Shown here: positions 35,560-46,958 of the stretch, in pieces
How positions within the stretch are numbered: position 1 is the first letter of the stretch
Layout: each line of letters starts with the position of its first letter
Assembly: GCF_017591425.1 (NCBI RefSeq)
Contig: NW_024464918.1
Span: 7,128,001 to 7,192,000, forward strand
Direction: 5' to 3'
Length of the DNA stretch: 64,000 nt
Source: Ochotona curzoniae
Lineage: Eukaryota > Chordata > Mammalia > Lagomorpha > Ochotonidae
The notes under the pieces: model-generated
Told to the model about the DNA's origin: nothing
The model's input: the letters and a program-made list of their open reading frames with translations, nothing else
Database searches by the model: none
Translations under genes and position numbers: made by a program

Positions 35560-36880
35560 GGGCTAATTGTGGGCTCCCTGGTGGGGGCTGCTAGCCACTG
35601 GAGAGCTGCCTTGCACCTTAGGAGCTCTTTGAAATGTTCACTGATTTGATTGTTTAGCACCACCCACAAGAGGCTCTTAATTGCATTCCTAGAGCATTGG
35701 CTTTCTATGGAAATTACTTAAAACACAGCTTAAGTGTTAAATCTGAACTGTGTAATGTGCAATTGAGGGTTTTTATTTTATTTTATTTTTTTTTAAATAA
35801 CCTCACTCCCGGCTGCCTCCTTATAGGAAGCTCTGACAGGTTCAGTGGGAAATCTTGGGGCTGGCGCACATTATAAGTTATCTCCTGCAGGGTTGGCAGG
35901 TGTGAGCTATGTCAAATAAATTTATTACAGTCTGTGCTAATAATGAAAATTATAGAAAAGCTAGATGAAAGTGCTCTACAGCCAGCTAATTTGAAGCTAC
36001 CTTACTAGACAATAACAAGCTCCTAACAGTTTTTCCTTTTTTTAAAAAACACTAATTATGCTTAATGTTCCCTGTCGCATTAGCTTTCATGGTAATTATA
36101 TTTCAAAACTTTTGCAATTAGGGTGCAGTTAATATTGTGGAATATTGCAATTATTTTTCATTGTGACACCTCTATTGAAAGCTGGTGGCATAATGATCAC
36201 ATTGTTCAACTAAATCAGAACTGTAGAAATATGGCAAATGAACCAATTACACATTATTATTTCTAATTACAGATAATGTCATTTTCTCCGCTTTTGTCCA
36301 AAAGAATTTCTCAAACACAGATATACCAAATTCTCCTATTTGTAAAGACTCCCTCCTTTTCTCATCTGTACATGGGCATATTCTGATTAGTGTCTTGCGT
36401 TGTAAATTGATGAAAGGTCTTGCAAGGATTTCTTCTACCTCCACCCACCCCAGGCCCTTCCAAAGGAGTTTTCCAGCCAGACACACTGAGAACTCCTAGC
36501 TGCCACGGACCGAATGCCACCTTCATGAGCTGGTGTGTTTAGATTCTCATTATCGTTGCTCATGATGCGCATTCTCATTCGCTCAACAGGTCGGACCTCT
36601 CATTCCAATCAAAATTCATTAGTGATAATGAATGAGATGGATCCCAGATACCTTCTCAATTGTACCCTTTCCCCCGACACACCCCAAAATGATAAGGCTG
36701 AGAGTTGAAAATTTGCACTTCTAGCCGAAAATAGCAAACGATCCGACAGAAGTTTCTTTGAAACAGTTATACCTGTATTTGATGATTTATTCTTTTTCCA
36801 TTTACTTCTAATTTCCTGACACACAGCACCTTCCCCCACTAATAATAATGACCAGGACACTGAGATCATTTGTTTTTTCA
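35560..36880. promoter_or_regulatory. Strongest candidate conserved enhancer block
   Basis: About 1.3 kb without recognisable repeats apart from a T-rich run near 35773-35795. It is packed with homeodomain-type cores: 'ctcttaattgcattc' (about 35675), 'gctaataatgaaaattatag' (about 35936-35955), 'cactaattatgctt' (about 36050-36063), 'ggtaattatattt' (about 36091-36103), 'gcaattagggtgcagtta', and the cluster 'ccaattacacattattatt' then 'ctaattacagataatg' (36243-36278), plus 'cattagtgataatgaatgag' (about 36617-36636). Retained CpGs near 36560-36600 and 36735-36750 add to the impression of constraint. No coding frame or splice pattern is convincing. This looks like an ultraconserved-type developmental enhancer cluster. 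The target gene is not in the window. Confidence 0.45.
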
Positions 36881-37288
36881 AGGAAGCCAGCACTGTGCCA
36901 CACTTATACTGTGTGAACCAGTAAGAAAATCCCACCCAACAGCTGGCACCCCACTGCCCAGAGGGATCATGCGGAGGGAGATGGGATGCAGCTCTGACAG
37001 TTCTACAGCCTTATCCTAAACACATGGTGGCACCCAGGAAAGAAGCAATGGTGGGCGATTCTAACCCTGTAGCGATGTAAAGTGTTCAAGTACTAAGAGA
37101 AAAACATCTAATAAAGGGCAAATAAACTCATAACTTTTTCCTCCATTGGAGATATAAATGGAGTATTTATCTTTAGTTGCCAATAACTCATAACGGAGCA
37201 GACAAGCTACCCAGGTACACAGAGATTCCTGGATGTTCTCTAATAAAATTCAGAAGCTCTGAATTCTGGGATACTTGAAAAGTTTGTG
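36881..37288. other. Unique non-coding stretch
   Basis: No gene or named repeat is seen. Confidence 0.4.
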
Positions 37289-37597
37289 CAAAATCTTTTT
37301 CAAGATTTATTTTAGTTAGGCAGATCCACAAAAGAGAAGGAGATACAGGTGAAAGATCTTTTGGACACTGGTTCACTCCCTAAGTGGCCCCAATGGATGA
37401 AGCCAGCTGCCAGGAGCTTCTTCCAGGTCTCCTATGCGGGTGCGGGGTCCCAAGGCTTTGGGCCGTCCTGGACTGCTTTCCCAGGGCACAAGCAGGGAGC
37501 TGGATGGGAAGTGGAGCAACTAGAACTCAAGCCCATATGGGATCCTAGTACTTGCAAGGTAAGGATTTTTCCACAGAGTTATTGTGCTGGGCCCTGT
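37289..37597 (-). repeat. CSINE
   Basis: Reversed CSINE: 'caaaatctttttcaagatttatttta', 'gaaagatcttttggacactggttcactccctaagtggcc', 'gccaggagcttcttccaggtctcctatgcgggtgcggggtccc', 'gctttcccagggcacaagcagggagctggatgggaagtggagc', 'gcccatatgggatcc', 'attgtgctgggccc'. Near full length and moderately young. Confidence 0.9.
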
Positions 37598-37670
37598 GGA
37601 AATTCTAACCAAAAGACAGTTTGTGTACTAAAAAAAAATAATAATAATTTTAAATCAATGCATACTAAAT

Positions 37671-37795
37671 GGTCTTCAAAAAGTCCAACAAAATATGTTA
37701 TAGAAAAAAACAATGGGCATGGATTTCAATATTTTAGAGCACTAACATGAACTTCTCTTTGACTTCCACTTCTCTAAGAACTTTTTGAAGGCCTT
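37671..37795 (+). repeat. Mariner-like MITE with intact terminal inverted repeats
   Basis: Left end 'ggtcttcaaaaagtcc' (37671-37686) and right end 'gaactttttgaaggcc' (37778-37793) are inverted copies matching at 14 of 16 positions. At about 125 bp it is an internally deleted, non-autonomous element. The interior 'caatgggcatggatttcaatatttt' recurs in the family. It overlaps no gene. Confidence 0.7.
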
Positions 37796-37934
37796 GGGAT
37801 CCTTAAAAACCGCCAGCGATGCAGTTCCCACTGAGCTGACCTTTATATCAACACTCCTGACCCTGTTCAGGCCTCTCTCTCCAGGACTGGTAGATTCCAC
37901 ACAAATATTTTCTTCCAGCTCTTCAGCAAAAACC

Positions 37935-38198
37935 AAGCACTTTCCTGGCTTGCAGCCGTTTTCTTGCTGTTGCCTTTGCTTGGGAAAAACCCTTCCATCC
38001 CACCATGCCTACCAAAACTTATCATATCCTGACTGTGATGGTACTTTGCCTGCTTTTACTAGAAAGTCAGCTCTTCAAAAGCCTTCCTTTCCACTCTATA
38101 AGTTGGTGTCTTCATGCTATTTTCTGTCTGAATATGTTGCATCTTTCTAGCAAAGAATTCCCAGTGGTAATCACTATCTTCTTATTCATTTCAACATT
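37935..38198 (+). repeat. L2 LINE 3' fragment, left part
   Basis: Order 'cttgctgttgcctttgcttggg', 'aaacccttccatccc', then 'tgatggtactttgcctgcttttactagaaagtcagctc' recalls the L2 3' end (tgctgttccctctgcctggaa ... ctagaatgtaagctcc). Interrupted on the right by the CSINE at 38.2 kb. Confidence 0.5.
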
Positions 38199-38199
38199 T

Positions 38200-38501
38200 T
38201 AATTTTGAATAGCGGCAGAAACACAAAGATGAATACTTGAGGGGTAGAGAGAGCAAGAGAATGACAACCAGCCCGAGAGTGACAAGCTGCTGATTGAACT
38301 CTGCAGATGTATAGAACAGCCAGGGCCGGAGCCAGGAGGTAAGAACTCAGTCTGGATCTCTCAGGCCCAAGCATTGAGTCATTGACTGTTTCCCCCCAGT
38401 GTGTACACCAGAAGGAAGCTAGCATTGGGAGCAGAGTGGGGAACTGAACCTAGATACTTCAGTGGAACTTGGGCTTCTCAACCAGCATCCTAGCTGCTCC
38501 T
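38200..38501 (-). repeat. Older CSINE inserted in an L2
   Basis: Reversed C-SINE: 'ttttaattttgaatagcggcag', 'gaacagccagggccggagccagg', 'gtctggatctctcaggcccaagcattgagtcattgac', 'accagaaggaagctagcattgggagcagagtggggaactgaacc' and 'cttctcaaccagcatcctagctgctcc'. L2-like sequence on both sides suggests it landed in an older LINE. Confidence 0.75.
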
Positions 38502-38519
38502 ATTAATCCAATGTTGTTA

Positions 38520-38632
38520 ATTTCCTTTTAGAATGGATGCTTTCTGAGGCTTGAGAACACGTCTTTCTTTCCAGTTGTTGGACCCACAGGGCTGAGCAGG
38601 TGTGCAGCGACACTTAGTTGAATGACTGCACT
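38520..38632 (+). repeat. L2 LINE 3' end, right part
   Basis: 'gaatggatgctttctgaggcttgagaacacgtc' then 'ggacccacagggctgagcaggtg' and a terminal 'cacttagttgaatgactg' fit the final L2 segment (ggcagggactttgtc ... cccagcacctagc ... ttgttgaatgaatga). Confidence 0.5.
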
Positions 38633-40171
38633 GGCCAGTTCAACAGAGGATTTTCAGTTTTTCTTTTCACATTAATTCATCTTACTATATTTCTACATTT
38701 CTACTCTCTTTTTAGTGTTCTGAACACTGACAAATTATAATTGCCTTTATTTATGGGATTCAAAGTAACATTAGGATGTATGTGTACAAGGCAGGATGAT
38801 TGAATCAGGCTAATTAACATATCTAGCACCATAAACTCTTATCATTTACTGCAGATTTACCGAGGGAATAACAAAACTACCACAGGAGTTGCTACTGTTT
38901 GAACTGCATTCCCGGAGGCTGCCAAAGCCATTTTTCCCAGGAGTACAAACTGATATGTAAAAATGCCAGATTTGTTTTCTGATTCAGAATAAACACAGCC
39001 AATCTAAGTGCCCAATCCTCTCACTTAATGTCAGGGGGCACAAGTGCAAACTGTCACATTCCAGGTAGGCTAGGATACAAGCACTGTGACATGAAATCAG
39101 GTTCCTCTTCATGGGAAACTGAGAGCTCTCAAACCTGTAAGTGACATTGGCTCACATTCGCAGTGATATGGCCTCAAAACTGTATTCGGACAACGCATTT
39201 CATTACTTCATGGAGTCTCAGAGCCATCTTACCAACCTTGCTTTTCCAACCCCCAGATATTCTATTTTAAAAGAATCTTTCAAAAATAAATTTTAATTGT
39301 CTAGATCCAATGTGATTTGTAGATAAAATTCTAAGAACATAATGTCATTCTCTTCCTTTTGAGGAGGTAGTCACGGAAGAGGAATTAATCATCTCCATGC
39401 TGGGGAGAGCAGAGGAAGCGAGTTACAGGATCTCCTGGGGGTTAAGAAGCCTGCACAGCTCTTGCACCTGTTGTCTGGACCAGGGCAAGAGCATGAAGAC
39501 ATCAAAGCAAATGCACTCGGGGCGGATGCAGAATTCCCTCCTCTAAACAGCCTTCAAAGCTCCATTTCCAATCCACAAGAAGACAGTTTCCAACCCTTTC
39601 CAGCACATGTAGAGTATATTCTGTACTTCATTGGGAGTCCTCAGATTTCCTGCTGGTGCCAATCTGCTTGATCTCTGATATCCACCACAGCTTCTGGGGA
39701 AAGAGGGTCCAAGCCTATGCATCCCACCTACCTCTCACAAGCACACACACACCCAGAATCTGCCCCCATAAACAAGCAACAACAGGCAGCAGCTTATTGG
39801 CAGGGATCCCCCCTGACATAACTCAAGACAGCCTGACAAAATGCAACAGGATTTTAAAAAAGTAACCCATCTACCTGAAAGGGTAAGGGGTAAACAATTT
39901 ATGGGAAATAGGCTCTGTCACTGGTGGCACTTAGCAATATGTGTTGGCAACCTGTTTCAGAAAGTTATAACAAGTGTGATTGTTTAAAGATCTTCTCTTC
40001 ATCCTAAAATTTTATCCTAAGGAAATCACTGTGAATGAGTGCCATGTGCACTGATATTTTTTAATAACAAAAATCTGGGAGTAAAAATACTTGACAAAAG
40101 GGAATGGGTTTAAATTCACTGTGATATACTATCATGATGGAATAACATTAATACTTTTAAAAAAAATATTT
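38633..40171. other. Unique non-coding stretch
   Basis: No gene or confident repeat. A short CA-rich patch lies near 39741-39751. Confidence 0.4.
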
Positions 40172-40405
40172 AGTAATGTGCAGCAGTAATAACTTCTGTT
40201 TATCAAGTAGTTCTGACCTCGTTGGGTATGCTACTAATGTGTTTTTTTCCATTGCTTCCATTTTGCTGGTGAAGAAACTAAAGCATACAAAGATTAAGAG
40301 GTCATAATGCTATTAATACACAGAGTCTGGTTTCCAAACCATGCAATCCGTGACTCCAGAATTCAAACTTTTACCCATAACACTATTGTATGGTGGTGTT
40401 ATCTG
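40172..40405 (+). repeat. MIR SINE
   Basis: 'cagcagtaataacttctgtttatcaag', 'ttccattttgctggtgaagaaactaaagcatac', 'agattaagaggtcataatgctattaatacacagagtctgg' and 'gactccagaattcaaacttttacccataacactat' follow the MIR order well. Confidence 0.75.
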
Positions 40406-40544
40406 CTATTCTGTGACACAAAAGTGCAAGGAGTAGGAGTTCCATACAGTAGCTGGAAACTGTGAAAATATGTAATTATATATAATTATACAGTTATTTT
40501 ATAGTTACATATAATACATAGAACATGTTTTTCTTTGCATCCTC

Positions 40545-40640
40545 ACATCAACACATCTTTACTGGGTAGCTACTATGTGGCAGAAGCAGATTCACCAATT
40601 CTGCGGTGAATAATGAATAAAATCCCTGCTCTTGGACATC
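40545..40640 (+). repeat. L2 LINE 3' fragment
   Basis: 'acatctttactgggtagctactatgtggcagaagcag' followed by 'gcggtgaataatgaataaaatccctgctcttgg' matches the L2 wording (tttattgagcacctactatgtgccagg ... gtgaacaaaacagacaaaatccctgcc). Confidence 0.65.
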
Positions 40641-42289
40641 TGTTGTGTTAGTGCTTCTTACATGTGTTTAAACAAAAAGAAAGAGGGAGGACGTAGAGCT
40701 GGGTGTGGAAGGGTTAGCGGCCATCATCTGGATCATCTGTACCTGCGTGGTTTGGGGTGGCTTTCATTTGCTTACATTCTTATCTGTTTATTCCAGTCAT
40801 CTTCCTGTGTTCACACAACACGGGACAAAAGGTGCATCTAATTCCTACTGGTGATGAAAAAGGAAATTTGAGGCATGAAAGGCATACACTTTTGAAAAAT
40901 AGACAGCTCTGCACTTGTTAGCTACTGTCTCTCCTGCAGGTCTTCCTGTGCGCCTGTCTAGTGCTGTACGTCTCCAGCAGAGATACCCCCTGGGTAGTCG
41001 CCACTGCCCACCCCACCCCTGCAGGGCTGCCCTCACCTGCAGGCTCCCCCTGGCTCGCTGCTGCCTCCCTACTTTCCCGGGCTTTTCATCAAGACGGGAC
41101 AGGTCAGCTTGGCTGAAGGCCTGACCCGTTTCAGAACCTCTTTTTGTGCCACAGCCTTAGCCAGGTAGTTATTAACCAACCTAGTGATTAACGAGAAAAT
41201 TAACAGTTTGAAAAACAGGGCCAGTCCTACACTTCACAACCGAATCCGTGTGAGCCTCATCTCTCCAGGCTAATCTGCCACAAATTCTCACCGCCAAACA
41301 CTACCTCTGAACACGGCAAGCGAGGTTCGGCCGACCTCGTGTTTAGAGATCTATTACCACAAGAGCCTGGGTTCCACGGCAAGTCCCTGGAGTGGCCACA
41401 CATACACAACCACACACACGCTCACTTCATGTCTGCAGAAGTTCCTGCCGCTGCCTGCTGGGGCTATCATTCAACTTCTGGGGTCCCACGATTTCTGCTT
41501 TTGTGATCTACGGATAATCGTCCCTCTCTTGCCTAAGTGCCTGTGGTTCCATGGCGGGAAAGTGCTTTGATGATTTCTTTAAAGAAGAAATTGTCAGAGA
41601 AGTTCCAAAGCTTTCTCAAGTTCACCAAGCCCCTCACCAACCCCAGGACTTTGACGTACCCCTGTGAAATGTGGGTCTTGGTGTGACGCTTCCAGAGGAA
41701 AGCCTCCTTCCTTTCTCCCTCCCCACCCCCAACTCATCATTTTTTTGTTAGCAGGTTGACGGCACAGACAGCAAGATGCTATAGGAACCCTATGAGATGT
41801 CACTATTTCAGGTGTGAAATGAACTTTTCCTGGCCTCGTCAGATCGTGCACCGAGCGACTGTGCTAACACACGGAGGTGAACTGAGGGTAGAATCAAAGG
41901 CCTCATTGAGGATGCCTTCCCGAGAGTGGATTTCAACAAGACCTTTCAGATTAATTGAACACACTCCCTTTTATTTTATTCTCTTTGTTCAAATGTCAGC
42001 TTTGTGTCAGAATTGGGTGCTGTGCGTTCCCTCCACTTTGAGAGGCACCTGCACACCCCCCCCATCCTGACATGCTCTCTGCTCAGGGAGTGTGCTTTCT
42101 ATGAAAGGGAACTCTTCCTGCACCAACCTGGGAAATCTACCTAGACACAAACTTCTGGCCCCTGCTGGCTTTTCCATCCACATTAAGGGTTGAACCTCTG
42201 AAAAGGTGATTCCGGTCTCCTCAGAGTCAGGCATCTCTCAGGAGCTGAATTCCTTCAATTCATCTTAGGGTCTGCCCTTGTTTCTGGGG
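40641..42289. other. Unique non-coding stretch
   Basis: No gene is called. 40880-41120 is GC-richer, and 41200-41400 retains several CpGs and looks single-copy. Frames up to 104 codons have no recognisable domain. Confidence 0.4.
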
Positions 42290-42405
42290 GGAAGCTATGT
42301 GTCCAGCACTTCCCACCTCTGTGTTTCAGTTTTCTCATCTGCAGAATGGGGATCACTAACTAGTTCAAGGGTTATTCCCAAGTGCAGGTGTAACACTGGG
42401 ATCAG
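42290..42405 (-). repeat. MIR fragment
   Basis: 'cacctctgtgtttcagttttctcatctgcagaatggggatcactaac' is a well-kept reversed MIR core. Confidence 0.7.
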
Positions 42406-42561
42406 AGTCTGGCATGAGCTTCATTACAAACCCGAGTTATTACTATTACAACTTTATAAACTTTATTCTCAATTCAGATACCTTACTCTTCTTTCTGTCT
42501 TCCACATTTGACACTGCTGGCAATATTTCTGACCTATCTCCTAATTCATGTTTTTTTTCAG
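42406..42561. other. Short unique spacer
   Basis: Nothing recognised. Confidence 0.4.
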
Positions 42562-42912
42562 CTTTTTAAAATAAAATATTTATTGAAAGAGAGAAAGCAG
42601 GGGAAGTGAGGGAGAGAGAAAGACAGAGAAAATTGCACAGGGTGGGAGAGAGGGAGGCAAGTACCTGAGGTGTGGGAGCTCCCACCAACAGGTGCATCAC
42701 CCAAAGGTACACAAAGGTTAGGATTAGACTAGGGAGAAGGTGGGAACTGAAAACCCCATTTGAGTCCCCCATCTAGGTGGTAGGGACCTAGTCACTTGAG
42801 CCATCTTGTTTTGTTTTGCTTTGTTTAGTTTTTTCCTTAGTGTCTGGAGCCAAAACTGGGAATAAAATCCAGGTACTCCAATGTGGGATGCAGGCCTAAA
42901 CACCAACCCCTC
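42562..42912 (-). repeat. Older CSINE
   Basis: Reversed CSINE: 'tttttaaaataaaatatttattgaaag', long GA-rich block, 'gtgggagctcccaccaacaggtgcatc', 'tttgagtcccccatctaggtggtagggacctagtcacttgagccatc', a local GTTTT-rich interruption (about 42808-42835), 'ccaaaactgggaataaaatccaggtactccaatgtgggatgcagg' and 'aaacaccaacccct' at the head. Confidence 0.85.
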
Positions 42913-43493
42913 TATCTACAGCTTTGATAATGAACTCTGACATAAGCCTCCTCACCATGCCTCCTTCGGTCCCTTATCTCTGACAACAGAGGCATTTCTG
43001 CAGGCTCTGTCCTCAGACTTGTCTCACATCAGCACACTCTCTTCTCTCTCTCCCCGGGCTTCCATCAAGCAAAGTCTCTTTCAGTTTCCCAGACTCTCAC
43101 AGCACTTACCGTCTTTCCTCCCTCTTCCCATCCTTGGTCCCTTTTGTCTTCTCTCCCTCCCCTCCCCTCTCCTTCCCTTCTTTCCCACCCTTTCTGCATC
43201 CCCTCCTTGAACTGGAGACCCAAACTGGCAGCTACCGACTGGGCATCACTGTGAGGTTCATCTAGAACTTTTCAGAGTTAAAATATTCTTTTCTAGTGTC
43301 ACAGGGCACTGCCTTCTTAGTTAAGGGCATCAGGGAAGCTGTTAAATATTCATATCCAGCTACGCTCTGCTACTATGACATCAGGATTTTGGGAGTGGCA
43401 CCTAGGTATAGGCCTTTCAACTCCTGAGGTGATGCCAGTCTGTGACTCTGCCAACTCCATCTTAAAGGGATAAGCGAAGAAGATCCAAGTTGC
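42913..43493. other. Unique stretch with pyrimidine-rich tract
   Basis: 43090-43205 is strongly C/T-rich on this strand (polypyrimidine, no clean unit). No gene or named repeat otherwise. Confidence 0.45.
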
Positions 43494-43692
43494 TACATCA
43501 GTAATTCTCAAACTACAGCAGATGCTAGGATCACCCAGAGAGCGTGTCAGAGCACTGATGGCAAGGCCACACTTCAAACATTTCTGATTCTGGGAGCGGG
43601 TGTGAAAGAGGATGCTGAGGGTCTAGCGTGTTCTTGGGAGCAGCTCATCCTGCTGGTGGTCTGTGTGGACTCAACTTTGAGAACCAAGGCAC
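43494..43692. repeat. MER5-like hAT DNA transposon copy
   Basis: Bounded by 'atcagtaattctcaaact' on the left and 'aactttgagaaccaagg' on the right. The interior has 'gcagatgctaggatcacccagagag' and 'catttctgattctgggagcg'. This matches the hAT-Charlie MER5-type pattern (cagtggttctcaaac ... gagaaccactg). Non-autonomous. Confidence 0.65.
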
Positions 43693-44099
43693 TAAGCTCA
43701 TCTCTTTAATGATGGCATCAGAATGTAATGCAAGTCTACAAATTGAGAGCAAGCCACAACTAGGTCTTGGCCGATGTGGTCCTGAATAATTCTACGGGCA
43801 AGGGCCCTAGGAAGATGGCCTATAGGAGGTGGGGAAAGTCCTGCTTTCTGGCACTCAATTTCTTTTCTCTGCAATCACATTTCTCATGAGGAAAGGGTTG
43901 GAGTTAATGCTAATTCTACTTATCATGTTCAGGGTGGTGCTAGGGGCCTGGCACATGCAAAAAAAAATCCTCACCAGACAAAGTAACTTGGGATTGCACA
44001 GTGTAGCTTCCTAAGGGATTTCCCAGGCCCATAAATTTAGTTCTCTTTCTCTGGTTCTGCATCCACATATCATCCAACCTATATCGATCTGGCCCGTAG
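43693..44099. other. Unique non-coding stretch
   Basis: Nothing recognised. Confidence 0.4.
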
Positions 44100-45180
44100 T
44101 TCTCAATTTGTGTGTCTATCTATCTACATATCTATAGATCTTGCTTCTAAGCAAGGACCCTTGGATGAACATGAGGCGGCCTTTGACAGGCAGCAAGGAA
44201 TATGGACGCCAGCTGGACTATCACTGGAGTATCCCATTACTGGGAAGAACGTGCTTTTTCCTCTTTCATTTCAGTTAGGTTTTAAAGGTAATTGTGACCT
44301 GACAGGCAGATAAATCTGTATTTGCCATCTCCCGACAGGGATCATTGTAAATAGCATTCCTATCTGAATTCTTGAGGCCTTATAGCAAGAAAGAAAGATG
44401 ATGAATATAGTCTGGAATGGGGTTTATAAATCTCTTTAAGACCTGATTTTCCCTTACTTTTCTAAGCATCTGTATTACAACCAGCTCTTTAGCTAATATT
44501 GTTTTTGTGCTGAAAAGCAAAGTTTACCAGGGCTGTCTTGACTCTGAGCACTTTATAATTACAAGAGAAGGATGAGCCTTTGAATCCTGATCAGGGGTGA
44601 AAAAAAGGTGCCGAGAGCTGTACCAGTTCAGCTAATGGCACAAATGAGACTTAAGAGCCCAATGAAAGAGTAGAAATAGTGCTGGTCCTCATTGCTTGCT
44701 AAATTAGGGGAAGAATCCTACAAAGCTAAACTAAATCAGGCTCATCAGTCAGTCCTAACTCATATTCTGAAAGTGTGGATTAATCAGGAAGTGAGGGAAG
44801 AATGGAGCAGGGCTTCGGCCTCCCATTCTTTGAAGCATGATAGAATGATGAGCCCACCATTATAAGCCTTTCTGCCATCGCAGACCAACCGAGTTCAGCT
44901 CATTTTTGGTGGTTATAAAGATTCATGCTGCAATTATTTACAGACTTGCACATCTACCCTTTAATCAGCTCAGGGAAATGCACATGCCAGCCCTTTTCTG
45001 GACATTTAGCAAGGAGCAAAAAGCAGGTGTGATTCTGAAGGCAGTTCCTCTGGCACAGCTTTTGGAGTTTCCATTTGCCAGCTTCGATCTTTCACTGCAA
45101 GAAGAAGAGAATCATCTAGAGAAATTCCAGGAAGATATGGAGAAACTGATAATGGGGACCTGTGTGGTCACCCATATTTA
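44100..45180. promoter_or_regulatory. Candidate conserved non-coding block (44.1-45.2 kb)
   Basis: About 1.1 kb free of recognisable repeats. It contains 'gggtttataaatctctttaag' (about 44420-44440), 'gagcactttataattacaagag' (about 44547-44568), 'gctaatggcacaaatgag', 'gtggattaatcagg' (about 44776-44789), 'ccaccattataagcc', 'ggttataaagattcatgctgcaattatttacag' (about 44910-44942) and 'ctttaatcagctcaggg'. The density of such cores, with no credible coding frame, resembles a vertebrate conserved enhancer. A 91-codon frame (44906-45181) crosses it but shows no domain. Inference only. Confidence 0.4.
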
Positions 45181-45499
45181 ACTCTTTCTGAGCCAACACA
45201 AATGGAGGGGGTGTGATTCTCCCAGTGAGTCAGTTCTTTCCCTCTCTCCTGTCCCAGTGTTTCCAGCTCTTTTAATTGGGGCACGTTTTCATCTTCACAT
45301 TGGCTTTGGGATCGTAACTATTTACTCCTCCTCCTAGAAGATATAGCCCTTTCCCTTCAGTTCTCCTTGTACTATCCCAGCAGACCGCACAGTTGCAAAA
45401 ATATTTACAAAATCAGGGCATGCCTGAATGGGCAGCATACAGCACCTGTGTTAACTGTGAGCCATACCTGTCCACTCTGAGCTCTCTTAAAAGAATTCT
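45181..45499. other. Unique non-coding stretch
   Basis: Nothing recognised. Confidence 0.4.
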
Positions 45500-45990
45500 T
45501 GAACTTTTGTTTATCATACTATGTTCACACCCTTCGTGGCCACCCCTCATTCCAGCTCACTTCTGCCTCCTTGGCTGAATCCAGGTTCTTGCACATGGTA
45601 ACCTCCCTCTAGCCTTGCAAGCTCTCCTTCACTGTACTATGAGTTTGCACTTGCTGTGGGTGTTTCCTGGATCCTTTCGATCCCAGCTAATGAACAATCA
45701 TGTCTTAGGATGCCAGGTAAGTGCCATGTTTCTAAGAAGTTATTCTCCAATCCCATTGCATCCCTAGTTCCTTGGTGGGGAGGTAGAGGACGCACACAAT
45801 ACTGCAGCAAGGTCTGTATCTGTCAGTGCACCTGGATGCTCCCTTTGTTCTGCTTACCAAACCCCATTCCAGGCCACCACTAACTACAGTCTCTCTAAGA
45901 TCAATAGTCTACTCCTAGTCCTGTCTGAATCCCTATAAGATTGCATAATGTCTAACTGCGGAAGCTTGATAAACACTTCTGGAATTGAAA
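45500..45990 (+). repeat. L2 LINE 3' fragment
   Basis: 'ctcattccagctcacttctgcctccttggctg', 'tttgcacttgctgtgggtgtttcctgg' and the end 'gataaacacttctggaattgaaataaa' fit the L2 3' region (ctgcacttgctgttccctctgcctgg ... aataaatgtttgttgaatgaa). The middle is poorly matched. Confidence 0.5.
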
Positions 45991-46102
45991 TAAATTATTA
46001 GTATCTTAAGAATGCAGGAGAAAAAACACAGAGTCTTTAGCTTCATGAGGTTCTAATAACTATTACAAAAAGTATTAACTAGTGATCACTGAGATTTAAA
46101 CC

Positions 46103-46262
46103 AGTGGTTCTCAAAATATGGGCTCCTAGCCAGTGGCAGCATCATCATCTGGGAAGCTGTTAGAAATGCAAATTTCAAATCGCAACCAAGACCTACTGAA
46201 TAAAAAAAAAATCTGGTATAGGGCCCAGAAATCTTGTACTTAGCAAACTAAAAAGGCGTTTG
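46103..46262. repeat. MER5-like hAT DNA transposon copy
   Basis: 'cagtggttctcaaaatatgggctcc', 'agcatcatcatctgggaagctgttagaaatgcaaatttc', 'gacctactgaataaaaaaaaaatctgg' and 'gggcccagaaatctt' follow the MER5A pattern closely in the orientation opposite to the 43.5 kb copy. The right terminus is decayed. Confidence 0.8.
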
Positions 46263-46321
46263 ACAGTGAACTCTGCCTTAAATAATGAGAAGCAGATCTT
46301 GGGGAAACAGTATTTAGCAGT

Positions 46322-46500
46322 GAGAAGATCAATGCCACTAGAATCAAGCAGCATTGGTTTACCTCCTAGCTGCTATGCTTAATCTGAGGGTTAATATGTA
46401 TTTGGTCTAGTTAACTAAAGTTAACTAAAGTGAGGGTCATTTTGCTCAAGTGACACAATACCTAGTACCCTGACTAAGGTACAACAAGTGTTCAGCAGGC
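46322..46500 (-). repeat. MIR fragment, weak
   Basis: 'agaatcaagcagcattggtttacctcctagctgctatgc' and 'cacaatacctagtaccctgac' loosely follow a reversed MIR. A short direct repeat 'gttaactaaa' lies at 46409-46428. Confidence 0.4.
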
Positions 46501-46620
46501 AGTGGTTCCTAATCCATTGTTTCCCAAAGTGTATGCCACCTAGTATTATTCTCAGCAATATTCAAAGGGAGAATAGGAGGAGGGAAGACAATGCCTTACC
46601 ATCAAATAACCTTGAGAGGG

Positions 46621-46958
46621 GTGGGCATTTGGGCTAGAGGTTAAGATGTTGATTAGGAAGAGGCATTCCATATAGGAGTGCCTGAGTTCAAATCCTGGCT
46701 CTCCTGCTTATTCCAACCAACTTCCTGTTCATGCCCATCCTGGGAGGTAGCAGCGATGGTTCAAGAAATTGGATTCTGGCCACTCACACAGGAGACATGC
46801 ATGGAAATACTGTCTTTGGCCTAGTTCAACACCACTCTTGGAAGGCATCTGGAGGAAATTAATTAGGGATTCTCTCTTCTCTCTCCACCTCTCTCTCTCT
46901 CTCTCTCTCTCTCCTTCTGTGACTCTGTCACTTAAATAAAATAAAATAAAATTATAAA
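46621..46958 (+). repeat. Full-length older CSINE
   Basis: Head 'gtgggcatttgggctagaggttaagatg', B-box-like 'gagttcaaatcctgg' (about 46684-46698), 'ccaacttcctgttcatgcccatcctgggaggtagcagcgatggttcaag', 'cacacaggagacatgcatgg', a (CT)n run (46884-46912) and an AAATAAAATAAAAT tail. This is the rabbit-like older subfamily with a CT-rich 3' part, unlike the 9.6 kb copy. Confidence 0.9.

Noticed and set aside
40880..41120. GC-richer patch considered as a CpG island or promoter
   Set aside because: Few CpGs, no initiator or core promoter arrangement, and no downstream coding sequence.
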